Source of the DNA: Croceicoccus mobilis
GTDB lineage: Bacteria > Pseudomonadota > Alphaproteobacteria > Sphingomonadales > Sphingomonadaceae
Direction: 5' to 3'
Length of the DNA stretch: 64,000 nucleotides
Assembly: GCF_001661965.1 (NCBI RefSeq)
Contig: NZ_LYWZ01000024.1
Coordinates: 56,201 to 120,200, forward strand
The translations under genes were made by a program, and so were the position numbers. The notes beneath the pieces are model-generated. The model did no database searches, was not told where the DNA came from, and saw only the letters and a list, made by a program, of their open reading frames with translations. Below, in pieces: positions 9,308 to 18,285 of the stretch. Within the stretch, counting starts at the first letter, position 1. Each line of letters begins with the position of its first letter.

Positions 9308-10007
9308 CGCGCTCGATCCGCGCAATCGCCCGGAAAAGCACCACTGAAACCACCATCATGAACAGGAAGAACATGGGGAATTCGAACCAGTAATTGATCA
9401 GCCCGTCGCGCGCGAACGGTCCCGACTTGAACAGGGAAATCAGCGCGAGGATCGGCAACATGCAGCCGGTCCATGCCACGAACCAGCCTGCCCAGCGTGG
9501 CACGACCGGCACGGCGCGTTGGTCGCGCAGAAAGCAAGCCGCCATCGCCAGGATCTGAAGCGAGGTCAGCGACCATTGCACATCGAACAGCATCCAGCCT
9601 AGATCATAGAGCATGAGCGTGGTTTCGGGTGCCAGCCTTTCGGGACGAAACGCCGCAGTCGCCCAGATACAGCCGGGTATGGTAATGACCAGAGTGGTAA
9701 AGCCCGCGCCCCACAGCTGCAGGCGGGGCAGGATCGGTTCGGCAGGATCTATCCGCTCCATCACCACGGAAATGGCCACGCCCCAGACCAGATAAAGCGG
9801 ACCAGCAGCCACGGTCACGATCATGCCGATGCGCACCTGGATCGTGTGTTCGGCAAGATAGCGTGCGACTATCGGGGCGGGCACATCAGAGCCGAATGGC
9901 GGCACATTGCCGCCCAGCAACCCCCAGAAGACGATCAGCAGGACGAGAAAGACCGGACCTGCCCACGCACATGCTCTGACAAGGGACAGGCTGCCGGTCA
10001 TGCTCAT
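9300..10007 (-). CDS. Uncharacterised polytopic membrane protein
   Basis: This 235-residue integral membrane protein has about six or seven hydrophobic segments, including FLVLLIVFWGLLGG near the N-terminus and FPMFFLFMMVVSVVLFRAI at the C-terminus. I do not recognise its family. It starts with ATG at 10007 overlapping the EthD gene stop (ATGA) and itself overlaps the COX3-like gene. The tight coupling suggests it works together with the EthD and COX3/COX4-like products, perhaps in transport or in a membrane electron-transfer complex. Confidence 0.75.
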   Translation of the reverse strand: MSMTGSLSLVRACAWAGPVFLVLLIVFWGLLGGNVPPFGSDVPAPIVARYLAEHTIQVRIGMIVTVAAGPLYLVWGVAISVVMERIDPAEPILPRLQLWGAGFTTLVITIPGCIWATAAFRPERLAPETTLMLYDLGWMLFDVQWSLTSLQILAMAACFLRDQRAVPVVPRWAGWFVAWTGCMLPILALISLFKSGPFARDGLINYWFEFPMFFLFMMVVSVVLFRAIARIERDG

Positions 10008-10714
10008 ACTCCGAAGATCAGGGTTTCGACGTCGTGCTCAAGCTGGTTGTTGGCACCGATCTCGCGGATGGTGCGCACCGCATCCGCGCCGCGCAGGCCG
10101 GTGGGGGTGGGGCGTCCGCCGGCAACCATTACATAACGTTCATCGGTGCGAAAAACGGTAACGCCATCGGGCAGGGGCGGCAGGGCGCACCCGCCGCTCC
10201 AGTATTGCGCCACGCTTTGCCAGCCGACCGCGCCGGGCGAGATCCCGTTCCACAACGAAGGGTCGGCACCGCGCAAGTCGTGCAGGTGAACTTCCATGCC
10301 TAGCCCACTTGCCGCGCTGGCCCAGTGCTTTGCCGCGCCTGGCTCTGCGAACAGCAGGAATCCGGTGACATCGCGGTCCTCAGCGGTGTTCTCGTTGAAA
10401 TGCTGGCTGTCCTGCGCTTCGAGATTATATAGCAGCGCGCGAGTAAAAACGTTGGGCTCGTCGCGTACTATCTGCGCCGCCACCGCGCTCTGGGCAAGGC
10501 CGGCGCGATCCGCCTCGCTCGCGAACCGGACGACGGCGATGCCCTCGAAGGCGATATCGCCATTATCGCCCGCGATCTGCGTCACATGATGTTGCACATA
10601 AAAATCAAAGCCCGGAATCCGGGCCGCCATCACCCCGTGCACATCGCGCCAATAACGCGTGAAAAGTTCACGCGAAATGTCCGCGCGCCGCTCGATCAGG
10701 GCAATTGTCGTCAC
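10004..10714 (-). CDS. EthD domain-containing protein
   Basis: This 236-residue soluble protein begins with an EthD-type dimeric alpha/beta-barrel segment (RELFTRYWRDVHGVMAARIP near residue 20), and a second half may be another divergent barrel. EthD proteins accompany P450 systems (ethRABCD), where their biochemical role is poorly defined. Translation starts at GTG 10714, overlapping the stop of the EthD-SDR gene (GTGA). The same operon encodes a P450, which fits the EthD association. Confidence 0.75.
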   Translation of the reverse strand: MTTIALIERRADISRELFTRYWRDVHGVMAARIPGFDFYVQHHVTQIAGDNGDIAFEGIAVVRFASEADRAGLAQSAVAAQIVRDEPNVFTRALLYNLEAQDSQHFNENTAEDRDVTGFLLFAEPGAAKHWASAASGLGMEVHLHDLRGADPSLWNGISPGAVGWQSVAQYWSGGCALPPLPDGVTVFRTDERYVMVAGGRPTPTGLRGADAVRTIREIGANNQLEHDVETLIFGV

Positions 10715-11850
10715 GCCTGCCACAGCGCGCCCTCCACCGGCAGTACCGCGCCCGAAACATACGCCCCGGCCCGCGAGGAAAGGTACAGCACCGTGCCGCC
10801 AATGTCCTCGGCCGTGCCCAGCCGGCCCGCCGGTATTCCGCCGATCATCTGTTCCCTCAGCCCCGGAACGGCTTCGAAGAACCCGTCGGTCATGTCGCTG
10901 GGAAAGAAACCGGGAGCGATGGCATTGACGTTGATGCCGCCCGCCGTCAGGTCCGATGCCAACATGCGCGTCAGCTGGTGCACCGCGGCCTTGCTGGCGC
11001 CATAGGCATAGGCGCCATTGCTGCTGTTTCCCCAAAGCGCACCGATAGAGCCGATCATGATGACCCGCGCCGGATCGCCCGGGTCCGATGCCGCCTTCAA
11101 TTGGGGCAACAGCGACTGGACGAGGAAGAAGGGGGCCCGCAGGTTGAGGCCCATGAGCCGGTCCCAGCCATCCGGGTCGGCATCCTCTATCGCGCTTGCG
11201 GCAAAGCTGCCGGCATTGTTGACCAGCACGTGAACCTTGCCGGCCAGCGCCGCGATATCGGCCGCTGCGGCCGATACGCCCGCGGACGTGGCCAGATCCG
11301 CCTCGACAAAGCGGCAGGACCCGCGTGCACCTTCCAGACCGGTGACGAAATCCTGTCCCGCCCTGGCACCCCGGCCCAGCACGATCACGTCGGCCCCGGC
11401 CTCGCACAGGGCGGCGGCAATCATCGCGCCCACGCCCCTGGCCCCGCCGGTCACGACGGCGGTCTTGCCGGATACGTCGAACAAGGGCGAGGGCGCGCCG
11501 ATGACATCGACCGCATCGGTCACCTGTGCCGAACAATTCTCCAGATCGACGAAATTGGGTTCATCGGGGCGGATCGTATTGCGATATTCGTCGCAGTTGA
11601 AAGCCGCCTCCAGCGCATGGCGATTTCGGAACCGCAGGACCGCCACGCCATCGTACTTGCCGCTTCCGCCGAACAGGCTGGCCAAATCGTCGGGGCCGGC
11701 GTGCACATCATATTGCGTGTAGGACACGAGCTGTTCGGTAAATTGTGGGCAGCTGCGGATCAGGGGGGCATGGTAATCGCGCCAATAGTTGACGAATTCG
11801 GCGTGGCTCAGATCGGGCCGCCGCGCGACATTGACGACAATCGTACTCAT
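10711..11850 (-). CDS. EthD domain fused to short-chain dehydrogenase
   Basis: This is a 379-residue two-domain protein. Residues about 1-120 form an EthD-like barrel (LSHAEFVNYWRDYHAPLI). Residues about 127-379 are a classical SDR with TGGARGVG (134-141), NNAG (211-214), a serine near 268 and the catalytic pair Y283/K287 in YAYGASK. The SDR part probably oxidises or reduces a hydroxyl or ketone. The fusion would tether the EthD module to the dehydrogenase. ATG at 11850 was chosen because homology begins there. The next gene overlaps its stop, and the preceding FAD gene ends 96 bases away. Confidence 0.85.
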   Translation of the reverse strand: MSTIVVNVARRPDLSHAEFVNYWRDYHAPLIRSCPQFTEQLVSYTQYDVHAGPDDLASLFGGSGKYDGVAVLRFRNRHALEAAFNCDEYRNTIRPDEPNFVDLENCSAQVTDAVDVIGAPSPLFDVSGKTAVVTGGARGVGAMIAAALCEAGADVIVLGRGARAGQDFVTGLEGARGSCRFVEADLATSAGVSAAAADIAALAGKVHVLVNNAGSFAASAIEDADPDGWDRLMGLNLRAPFFLVQSLLPQLKAASDPGDPARVIMIGSIGALWGNSSNGAYAYGASKAAVHQLTRMLASDLTAGGINVNAIAPGFFPSDMTDGFFEAVPGLREQMIGGIPAGRLGTAEDIGGTVLYLSSRAGAYVSGAVLPVEGALWQA

Positions 11851-11946
11851 CGTGCGAGAAGTCTGGCGCTTCGCTTGCATTGCGGCATGTCGTAGTCTCT
11901 CCCGTTACTGGCCGCCCAGTCTTTGCCGGTGCGACCGTAAATTCGT

Positions 11947-13350
11947 CTATCTAGCGTTGATCGTCAGCACCTTGCCGGGGTTGAGGATGCGCTGCGGATC
12001 GAACAGATCCTTCAACTGGCGCATGACCGCCAGTTCCTCGGCATTGCGGCTGATCGGCAGCCACGGTTTCTTTTCCAGCCCGATACCGTGTTCGGCAGAA
12101 ACCGATCCGCCGATTGCGCCCAGCGGGCGATAGACGCATTCCTCGACCGCGTGCCTGTCGTCCGGGCCGCCCGCACCGATCGCGATGTGAAGATTGCCAT
12201 CGCCGACATGCCCTAGGAACGCGATCTTTCCGTCGGGAAATGTCTGGGCCAAATCTGCGCGCACGCGTTTCATGTACGCCTCCATCTCGCCAACCGTAAG
12301 GCTGACGTCAAATGCATAGAACGGAGTGAAATCGCTGACCACATGTTCGAGCGTTTCGCGGATCGCCCAGATGTCGGCGCGCTGCTGTTCCGAAGCGGCA
12401 ATGATGGCATCCGACACCAGCCCCGTTTCCATCGCTTCGGCCAACACGCTTTCGAATATGTTGGCATCGCGGGTGGAATCGGCACCCTGGCTTTCGATAA
12501 TGACATAATAGGGGCTACGCTTTGCAAAGGGAGAGCGCAGACGTCCTTCACTGGTATTGACTCCGAAGAAATCGCTGTCGATCAGTTCGAACGCGCTCAG
12601 CTGGCCGCCAAGTCCGGCATCCACCTTCCTCAGCAGGCTGGCGACGGCAGACATGGTTTGCACCGCAACGATCGCGGTGTTGCAACTGACCGGCATTTCG
12701 CGCAGTCGCAGCACCAGCCGAGTGATCACGCCCAATGTTCCTTCCGAACCGATGAACAATTGCTTGAGGTCATAGCCGGTGTTATTCTTGAGCATCGAGT
12801 TCATCGAAGACACGATACGCCCGTCGGCCAGCACCACTTCGAGGCCAAGCACCTGTTCGCGCATCATGCCATAGCGCAGCACGCGCATTCCGCCCGCATT
12901 GGTCGAGGCATTGCCGCCAAGCTGGCATGAACCGCGACCGCCAAGATCGAGCGGGAAGCACAGGCCTTGCTTCTCGACCGTTTCCTGAAAATTCTGAAGG
13001 ATGACGCCCGCTTGGACGATTGCCGAACGGTTTTCACCATCGATCCGCTCGATCGCGTTCATCCGCTCCATCGAAAGGATGATTTCGCCCGGGCGCGTTT
13101 GCGTTGCACGGACCCAGCCCGATACACCGCCATGGACGACCACCGGCTGTTGCCGCGCATTGCACAGCGAAAGTATGGCTGCCACCTGTTCGGTCGTGCT
13201 CGGGCGGACCAGCAGGTCGGCCCTGATGCCGTCCATGAAATAGCCGGGTTCTCGTTCGCGCAGGTCCGCGCCGGAAATGACGCTGCCCGGTCCGGCAATG
13301 TCCAGCAGTTCGGCTTCGCCGATCCGTGCGCGTGTGTCCGTCATGCCCAT
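11947..13350 (-). CDS. FAD-binding oxidoreductase (GlcD / D-2-hydroxyacid dehydrogenase family)
   Basis: This 467-residue flavoprotein is of the PCMH/VAO type. The FAD-binding half contains VVVHGGVSGWV and LGGNASTNAGGMRVLRYG. The C-terminal cap carries the metal/substrate motif GHVGDGNLHIA and SAEHGIGLEKK, typical of D-lactate and D-2-hydroxyglutarate dehydrogenases. ATG at 13350 has GAGG eight bases upstream; an in-frame ATG at 13344 is less well placed. It sits between the P450 gene and the EthD-SDR gene, so it probably oxidises a hydroxylated intermediate. Confidence 0.88.
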   Translation of the reverse strand: MGMTDTRARIGEAELLDIAGPGSVISGADLREREPGYFMDGIRADLLVRPSTTEQVAAILSLCNARQQPVVVHGGVSGWVRATQTRPGEIILSMERMNAIERIDGENRSAIVQAGVILQNFQETVEKQGLCFPLDLGGRGSCQLGGNASTNAGGMRVLRYGMMREQVLGLEVVLADGRIVSSMNSMLKNNTGYDLKQLFIGSEGTLGVITRLVLRLREMPVSCNTAIVAVQTMSAVASLLRKVDAGLGGQLSAFELIDSDFFGVNTSEGRLRSPFAKRSPYYVIIESQGADSTRDANIFESVLAEAMETGLVSDAIIAASEQQRADIWAIRETLEHVVSDFTPFYAFDVSLTVGEMEAYMKRVRADLAQTFPDGKIAFLGHVGDGNLHIAIGAGGPDDRHAVEECVYRPLGAIGGSVSAEHGIGLEKKPWLPISRNAEELAVMRQLKDLFDPQRILNPGKVLTINAR

Positions 13351-13398
13351 GACACCGGCCTCGCGTCGATCAAGCGGGGGCGGAAATGATCGAACGGA

Positions 13399-14628
13399 TC
13401 AGCCACGGATCTTGAACCGGACGGGCAGGCCCTTGGGACCGCGTGCGAAATAGCTTTCCATCCATTTCGGCTCGCCAGTCAGCGGTTCGAGCACTTCGAA
13501 CCGCTCCAGCAGCGTCTCGATGGCAAGGCGCGCCTCCATTCTGGACAGATAGAAGCCAAGGCAGAAATGCGGCCCTTGACCGAATGACATCATCTCCTTG
13601 GGCTTACGGTCCAGTTCGAATTGCTCGGCGTTGTCATACTTGCGGTCGTCGTGATTTGCGGCGCCAAGCAATGGCATGACAAGCGTGTTGGCCGGGATCG
13701 TGACACCGTGCATCTCGACCGCGCGCGTCGTGTGGCGGAACAGCATCTGAACCGGCCCGTCATAGCGCAGCATTTCCTCGACGAACGGGCCGATCAGCTC
13801 CGGATCGGCGCGCAGCTTTTCCTGAATATTGCCGATCCGCTTCATGTGGGTAAAGCTGATGCCGAGCAGGTTGGTGGTCGTCTCTACCCCGCCGATCAGC
13901 AGCAGGATCGCCATGTTGAGCACTTCGCTGCGGGTCAGCTTCTGGCCATCGACCTCTGCCTGGATGAACCCGCTGATCAGATCTTCGCCCGGATTGGCGG
14001 AGCGCTGGTCAAACACCTTTTCGAAATAGGCGCGAATATCCTTCGATGCCTCGGCGATGCCATCGAGCCGGTCCTGATCATAGGCCGCGCGATTGCCGGC
14101 CGAGAGCAGGGCATCGACCCAGTGCTTGAAATCCTCGCGCTGGGCAAGATCCACGCCCAGCACATCGGCAATGACCGTGACAGGGAAAAGGGCGGTGAAT
14201 TCCCAGACGAAATCGAACTCGCCCTCATCGCCGTGGCGATCGACGATATCGTCGATCAGCTCGTTTGCGACGCGGCGGATCTTGTCGCCCATCTTGTTGA
14301 CCTTGCCCGGCACGAACGCCTTGTTGGCAAGGCGTCGGATGCGCACATGGCCCGGCGGATCGAGCGAGATCATCGGCGCGACCTCTGGTACCGGATCGTA
14401 TTCGCCGAGTAATTCGGGCCAGAACTGCGCGGAGGAGAAGGTCTTGCCATCCTGTAGCACGGCCATCACGTCATCCCAGCGCGAGATGACATAGCCGTTC
14501 ATCGATTCAACGTAGTGGACCGGCGCGATTTCCCGCAGTTGCGCATAATGCGGATAGGGGTGATCGGTCACCTTTGAGTCTAGCGGATCGTAAGTGACCT
14601 TTTCGGTGGTGGCCGTTTCTGGTGTCAT
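13399..14628 (-). CDS. Cytochrome P450
   Basis: This 409-residue soluble bacterial P450 monooxygenase has the I-helix oxygen-activation motif GGVETT (246-251), the ExxR motif EMLR (285-288) and the haem-binding loop FGQGPHFCLG with Cys356 as thiolate ligand. Length and absence of a membrane anchor fit class I enzymes that need a ferredoxin and a reductase. Neither is encoded next to it. It is second in the operon, after the SnoaL-like gene, and probably carries out the first hydroxylation of the substrate imported by the neighbouring TonB receptors. Confidence 0.95.
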   Translation of the reverse strand: MTPETATTEKVTYDPLDSKVTDHPYPHYAQLREIAPVHYVESMNGYVISRWDDVMAVLQDGKTFSSAQFWPELLGEYDPVPEVAPMISLDPPGHVRIRRLANKAFVPGKVNKMGDKIRRVANELIDDIVDRHGDEGEFDFVWEFTALFPVTVIADVLGVDLAQREDFKHWVDALLSAGNRAAYDQDRLDGIAEASKDIRAYFEKVFDQRSANPGEDLISGFIQAEVDGQKLTRSEVLNMAILLLIGGVETTTNLLGISFTHMKRIGNIQEKLRADPELIGPFVEEMLRYDGPVQMLFRHTTRAVEMHGVTIPANTLVMPLLGAANHDDRKYDNAEQFELDRKPKEMMSFGQGPHFCLGFYLSRMEARLAIETLLERFEVLEPLTGEPKWMESYFARGPKGLPVRFKIRG

Positions 14629-14702
14629 GGCTGCTGTTCCGTTCTAAATATCATTCGCAGGGCAGGATTGTTCGCGCATACGATTGTTGGCGGACACGCC
14701 GA

Positions 14703-15128
14703 TCAATGTTCGACCGGCGGAACCGCGCCAAGCTGGCCATAGACCGCCACCGCGTCCCAGATGCTGCGTTCGAGGATGATCAGCCCGTCGCTGTTCCAGC
14801 CCATCGTCGTCATGCCGCGTGTCTTGGTGACTTTCCCGGCTGCCGGAACGCCTAGGAAATCGCTCGCATGCTTCGTTTCCCAGGTCCACTGGAAATGGCC
14901 GAGCCGGTCGTCGCCAACATAATCGAAAACGTCGAACTTGTTATAGCTGACTGATTCGTCGGTGTTCTGGAAATTGTCGAAGAACTGTCGTAAGGCGTTC
15001 TTGTCGTTTTCGATCCGCAGACCGAAGTTTACATCTTCGAACAGGAATTGCGGACTATAGAGCTTCATCAGCTCGTCCGTTCCTTCCTTGAACAGATTGA
15101 TCCAGTATTGTGCCCAGGACCTGTGCAT
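14703..15128 (-). CDS. SnoaL/NTF2-like protein, paralog 1
   Basis: This 141-residue protein has an NTF2/SnoaL-like cone fold, a family used by small isomerases, cyclases and hydrolases. Motifs shared with the gene at 17854 include FEDVNFGLRIENDKN, DFLGVPAAG and GLIILERSIWDA. ATG at 15128 is preceded by a strong AGGAGAGG, which decides the start over the longer open frame. It is the first gene of the minus operon, read divergently from the TonB receptor gene. The reaction is unknown. Confidence 0.85.
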   Translation of the reverse strand: MHRSWAQYWINLFKEGTDELMKLYSPQFLFEDVNFGLRIENDKNALRQFFDNFQNTDESVSYNKFDVFDYVGDDRLGHFQWTWETKHASDFLGVPAAGKVTKTRGMTTMGWNSDGLIILERSIWDAVAVYGQLGAVPPVEH

Positions 15129-15504
15129 ATTCCTCTCCTGCGAATGCCAATCTCGACGCGACGGGCTTTCTTGCTGCGTATCACGCAGGTTTCGGGCGGC
15201 TCTTGCCAGCCTCGAAATCCTTCCGTTCCTTATACGCGCCGTCAGCCACTTGCGATAACTTGCTGCGCCAGAACGTGACCGTTTGTGCCAATATCTCTTC
15301 GAATGCCAGAGCGCATCACCTCCTAGAGCGCGCGAAATCGCGAATTTGCGTTGCATTGCAGCATGAAATTATGTCTCACAGCGTCATGTGTTGGCGCGAA
15401 ATGGTATTTCAATTTACCACCGCAATGGGCAGCAATCAGGACAAGAGAGCCCGAAATCGCCAAAAGATTGGGCCCGATATCGAGGATAAATTGGGAGGGG
15501 TTCG
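15129..15504. promoter_or_regulatory. Divergent intergenic control region
   Basis: These 376 bases separate the minus P450 operon from the plus TonB-receptor operon and must hold both promoters. No RNA gene or convincing ORF is visible. GGAGGGG lies about 8 bases before the TonB receptor start, and AGGAGAGG precedes the SnoaL-like gene. A short A/T-rich stretch around 15395-15425 is the likeliest promoter zone. The AraC regulator at 19062 is a candidate to bind here. Confidence 0.5.
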
Positions 15505-17793
15505 ATGAAGACCACGAATATCCATTACGTTTCCGCACTCGCCGTCGCGACCGCACTGGCCATTCCGGCCCAGGCACAGGATCAATCGACCGCGCAAGCT
15601 GCGAACGATGCCGACGGGCGGAACAGCGAAATCGTCGTGACCGCGACCAAGCGCAACGAAAGCCTGACCGATGTGCCCATCGCGGTTCAGGTGTTTACCG
15701 ACCAGGCCATTGCCGATCGCGGTATCACGCGCCCTGCCGATTTCCTGTCCACCACCCCCAATGTCACCTTTATCGAGGACAATGCGGGCGAGGCCTATAT
15801 CAATATCCGCGGTCAGACATCGGTCCGCAATTCCGATCCGAACGTCGCCATCGTGATCGACGGCGTGACCTTGTCGAGCGTGAAGCCGTTCAACCAGGAC
15901 CTGTTTGCGATCGAACAGATCGAAGTGCTCAAAGGGCCGCAAAGCGCGCTCTATGGTCGCAACGCCGCGGCGGGCGCTATCGTGATCAGCACCAAGAAAC
16001 CATCCGACGTGCTGGAAGGCACCTTCGTTGGTGCGGTCGGCAACTGGGATACCTATCGGGCCAGTGCAAACCTGACCGGCCCCATCACCGAAACGCTGGG
16101 CTTTGCCATAGCCGGATCGTTCCGCGACACCGATGGCCCGTTCACCAACACCGTAACCGGCGAAAAGGTTCACCGCAGCCGCAACGTGGCGGGGCGCGGG
16201 CGTCTTTTATTCGACAATAGCGAGGGGCTGACTATCGATCTCAAGGTCGGCGGACACGATGCAAAGGGCGGAGGGAGCGCATATAACGCCCAGATCGCCG
16301 GGTCCGGCATTGGCGGCCTTCCCGCTGACCCGCCCGTGCTCGATGCGAATTTCGCCGAACAGGATTTCATCTCGAACGTTCGCGGCCAGTTCGATGAAAA
16401 CTTCTGGGATGCAACGCTGAAGATCGATTACGAGACCGATTTCGCGACCTTCACCTCGATCAGCGCCTATAATCGGCTGGACCAGTATTTCGGCAGCGAT
16501 TCTCCACCTTATATTCCCGATACCGGGGATGCGGCCGCCACGATTCAGCAATACACCTATCTCGACAAGAATTACTCGCAGGAAGTTCGCCTGACATCGC
16601 CAGGCGACCAGCGGCTTCGTTGGCAGGCGGGGTTCTATTACCTTCGCTTTACCCGCGACCAGACGAGCAATATCCTTGTCGATGCCGACGGCACCCTGCC
16701 GGGAAATCCGCGCATGCTGCGCGAGGCGGGCAATACCTATCCCTCTCTGTCCTATTCGAACCCTTATTATAAAACGACCAGCTATGCGCCGTTTGCAAGC
16801 GTGGAGGTCGACATCACCGACGCGCTGGAACTGCGCTTAGCCGGTCGATACGATACGGAAAAACGCTCGATCCGCGAAAACGCCTCGCCCGACATCAACC
16901 CTTTGACGGGCGCAAGTTACAACAATTGCGTGGCGCTCACCGGCCGGGATTTTGCCGATTGTACCGATTCAAAGACTTTCAAGCAGTTCGAGCCAAAAGC
17001 CAGCCTGACCTATGAAATCTCGCCCGATGCAAGCCTTTATGCAAGCTATGGCAAAGGCTTCAAATCGGGCGGCTTCAACCCCATCGGTGCGCGTGCCGCC
17101 CTGCGCGCGGCGGCTGTCGGGGCCGGGCTGGACCCCGATGGCGTCTACGTCGAGGATCTTTACGACAAGGAAGTTTCAGAATCGTATGAAATCGGTCTCA
17201 AGTCCCAGCTTTTCGATCGCCGGCTGTCGCTGAACCTGGCTGCGTTCCACACCGATATTTCAGGCGCGCAGCAATTTGAATTCTATCCCACGGTGGGTCT
17301 TCAGACCACCATCAGCATCGACAAGGTGCGCGTGCGCGGCGTGGACGTCGATTTCAACCTGAACCTCGACAGCGGAACCCATATCTATGGCGGCGCGGGC
17401 TATATCGATGGCAAGATAAAGCAGTTTGACGGCAACCCGTCCTTTGTCGGCAATGTCGCCCCCGGCGCCTTTGAATATACGCTTTCGCTAGGCGTGGCTC
17501 AGGATATCGCGCTGACCGATACGCTGGAACTGGTGCCGCGGGTCGAATATAATCGCTATGGCCCGATCTGGTGGGATGTCGCCAACACCCCGGGCACCCG
17601 CCGCGACCCGCTCGACCTTCTGAAGGCGCGGCTCAGCCTGCGCAGTGACACGGGGTGGGAAGTTTCGGCCTTTGCCGACAACATCACCAACGAGAAATAT
17701 TTTCAGGAAGTGGTTCCACTGCTCGGCTTCTTCACCGTCAACTATCGCGGTCCGACCCGGTCGTATGGAGTCGAGGCTCGTTACAGCTTCTAG
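15505..17793 (+). CDS. TonB-dependent outer-membrane receptor
   Basis: This 762-residue receptor begins with a signal peptide (ALAVATALAIPAQAQ). The plug domain follows a TonB-box-like SEIVVTATKRNE, with the conserved plug element KGPQSALYGRNAAAG, and the beta-barrel ends in an aromatic residue (YGVEARYSF). Such receptors import large or hydrophobic substrates using TonB energy. It opens a plus-strand operon with a SnoaL paralog and an SDR, opposite the P450 operon. This suggests the substrate is the compound those enzymes oxidise. Confidence 0.93.
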   Translation: MKTTNIHYVSALAVATALAIPAQAQDQSTAQAANDADGRNSEIVVTATKRNESLTDVPIAVQVFTDQAIADRGITRPADFLSTTPNVTFIEDNAGEAYINIRGQTSVRNSDPNVAIVIDGVTLSSVKPFNQDLFAIEQIEVLKGPQSALYGRNAAAGAIVISTKKPSDVLEGTFVGAVGNWDTYRASANLTGPITETLGFAIAGSFRDTDGPFTNTVTGEKVHRSRNVAGRGRLLFDNSEGLTIDLKVGGHDAKGGGSAYNAQIAGSGIGGLPADPPVLDANFAEQDFISNVRGQFDENFWDATLKIDYETDFATFTSISAYNRLDQYFGSDSPPYIPDTGDAAATIQQYTYLDKNYSQEVRLTSPGDQRLRWQAGFYYLRFTRDQTSNILVDADGTLPGNPRMLREAGNTYPSLSYSNPYYKTTSYAPFASVEVDITDALELRLAGRYDTEKRSIRENASPDINPLTGASYNNCVALTGRDFADCTDSKTFKQFEPKASLTYEISPDASLYASYGKGFKSGGFNPIGARAALRAAAVGAGLDPDGVYVEDLYDKEVSESYEIGLKSQLFDRRLSLNLAAFHTDISGAQQFEFYPTVGLQTTISIDKVRVRGVDVDFNLNLDSGTHIYGGAGYIDGKIKQFDGNPSFVGNVAPGAFEYTLSLGVAQDIALTDTLELVPRVEYNRYGPIWWDVANTPGTRRDPLDLLKARLSLRSDTGWEVSAFADNITNEKYFQEVVPLLGFFTVNYRGPTRSYGVEARYSF

Positions 17794-17853
17794 GGCTCAA
17801 CCTCGGGAGCGGGCTCTGACCCGCTCCAACCCCCCTGTTGTTAAAGGCTGATC

Positions 17854-18285
17854 ATGAACCTTGCCTGGGAGCAGGACTGGCTCGAACAGTTCGACAATCG
17901 CCTCGACCGTCTGATGGAAAACTATCCTGACACGTTCGAGTATGAAGACATCAATTTTGGCGTGCGGATCATCAATGACCGAAACCGGCTTCGGCGATGG
18001 TTTGCCGCGTTCGAAAATGCCGATCCCGATGCCTCGGTCCATCGGTTTCGTGCAACCCGCTATCACGGCGATGAGCGGGGCGGCACGCTGGAATGGGAGT
18101 GGGAGATCGAGCATCGCACCGACTTCCTCGGCCTGCCGGCTGCCGGGCACCGCACCTGTATCGCGGGGCTGACGATCCATGCCTTCGATAAAGGCCTGAT
18201 CGTGCTGGAACGTAGCCTCTGGGATGCGGGCGCAATGATGCGGCAACTGGGTCTTCAGGCCCCGGCAGAGGCGGATTTCCAATGA
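17854..18285 (+). CDS. SnoaL/NTF2-like protein, paralog 2
   Basis: This 143-residue cone-fold protein is clearly paralogous to the one at 14703. It shares YEDINFGVRIINDRN, DFLGLPAAG and GLIVLERSLWDA in the same order. It overlaps the following SDR start by 4 bases (ATGA), showing translational coupling. The preceding interval after the receptor gene is 60 bases. Function may be an isomerase or hydrolase on pathway intermediates, but no catalytic residue can be assigned with certainty. Confidence 0.85.
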   Translation: MNLAWEQDWLEQFDNRLDRLMENYPDTFEYEDINFGVRIINDRNRLRRWFAAFENADPDASVHRFRATRYHGDERGGTLEWEWEIEHRTDFLGLPAAGHRTCIAGLTIHAFDKGLIVLERSLWDAGAMMRQLGLQAPAEADFQ

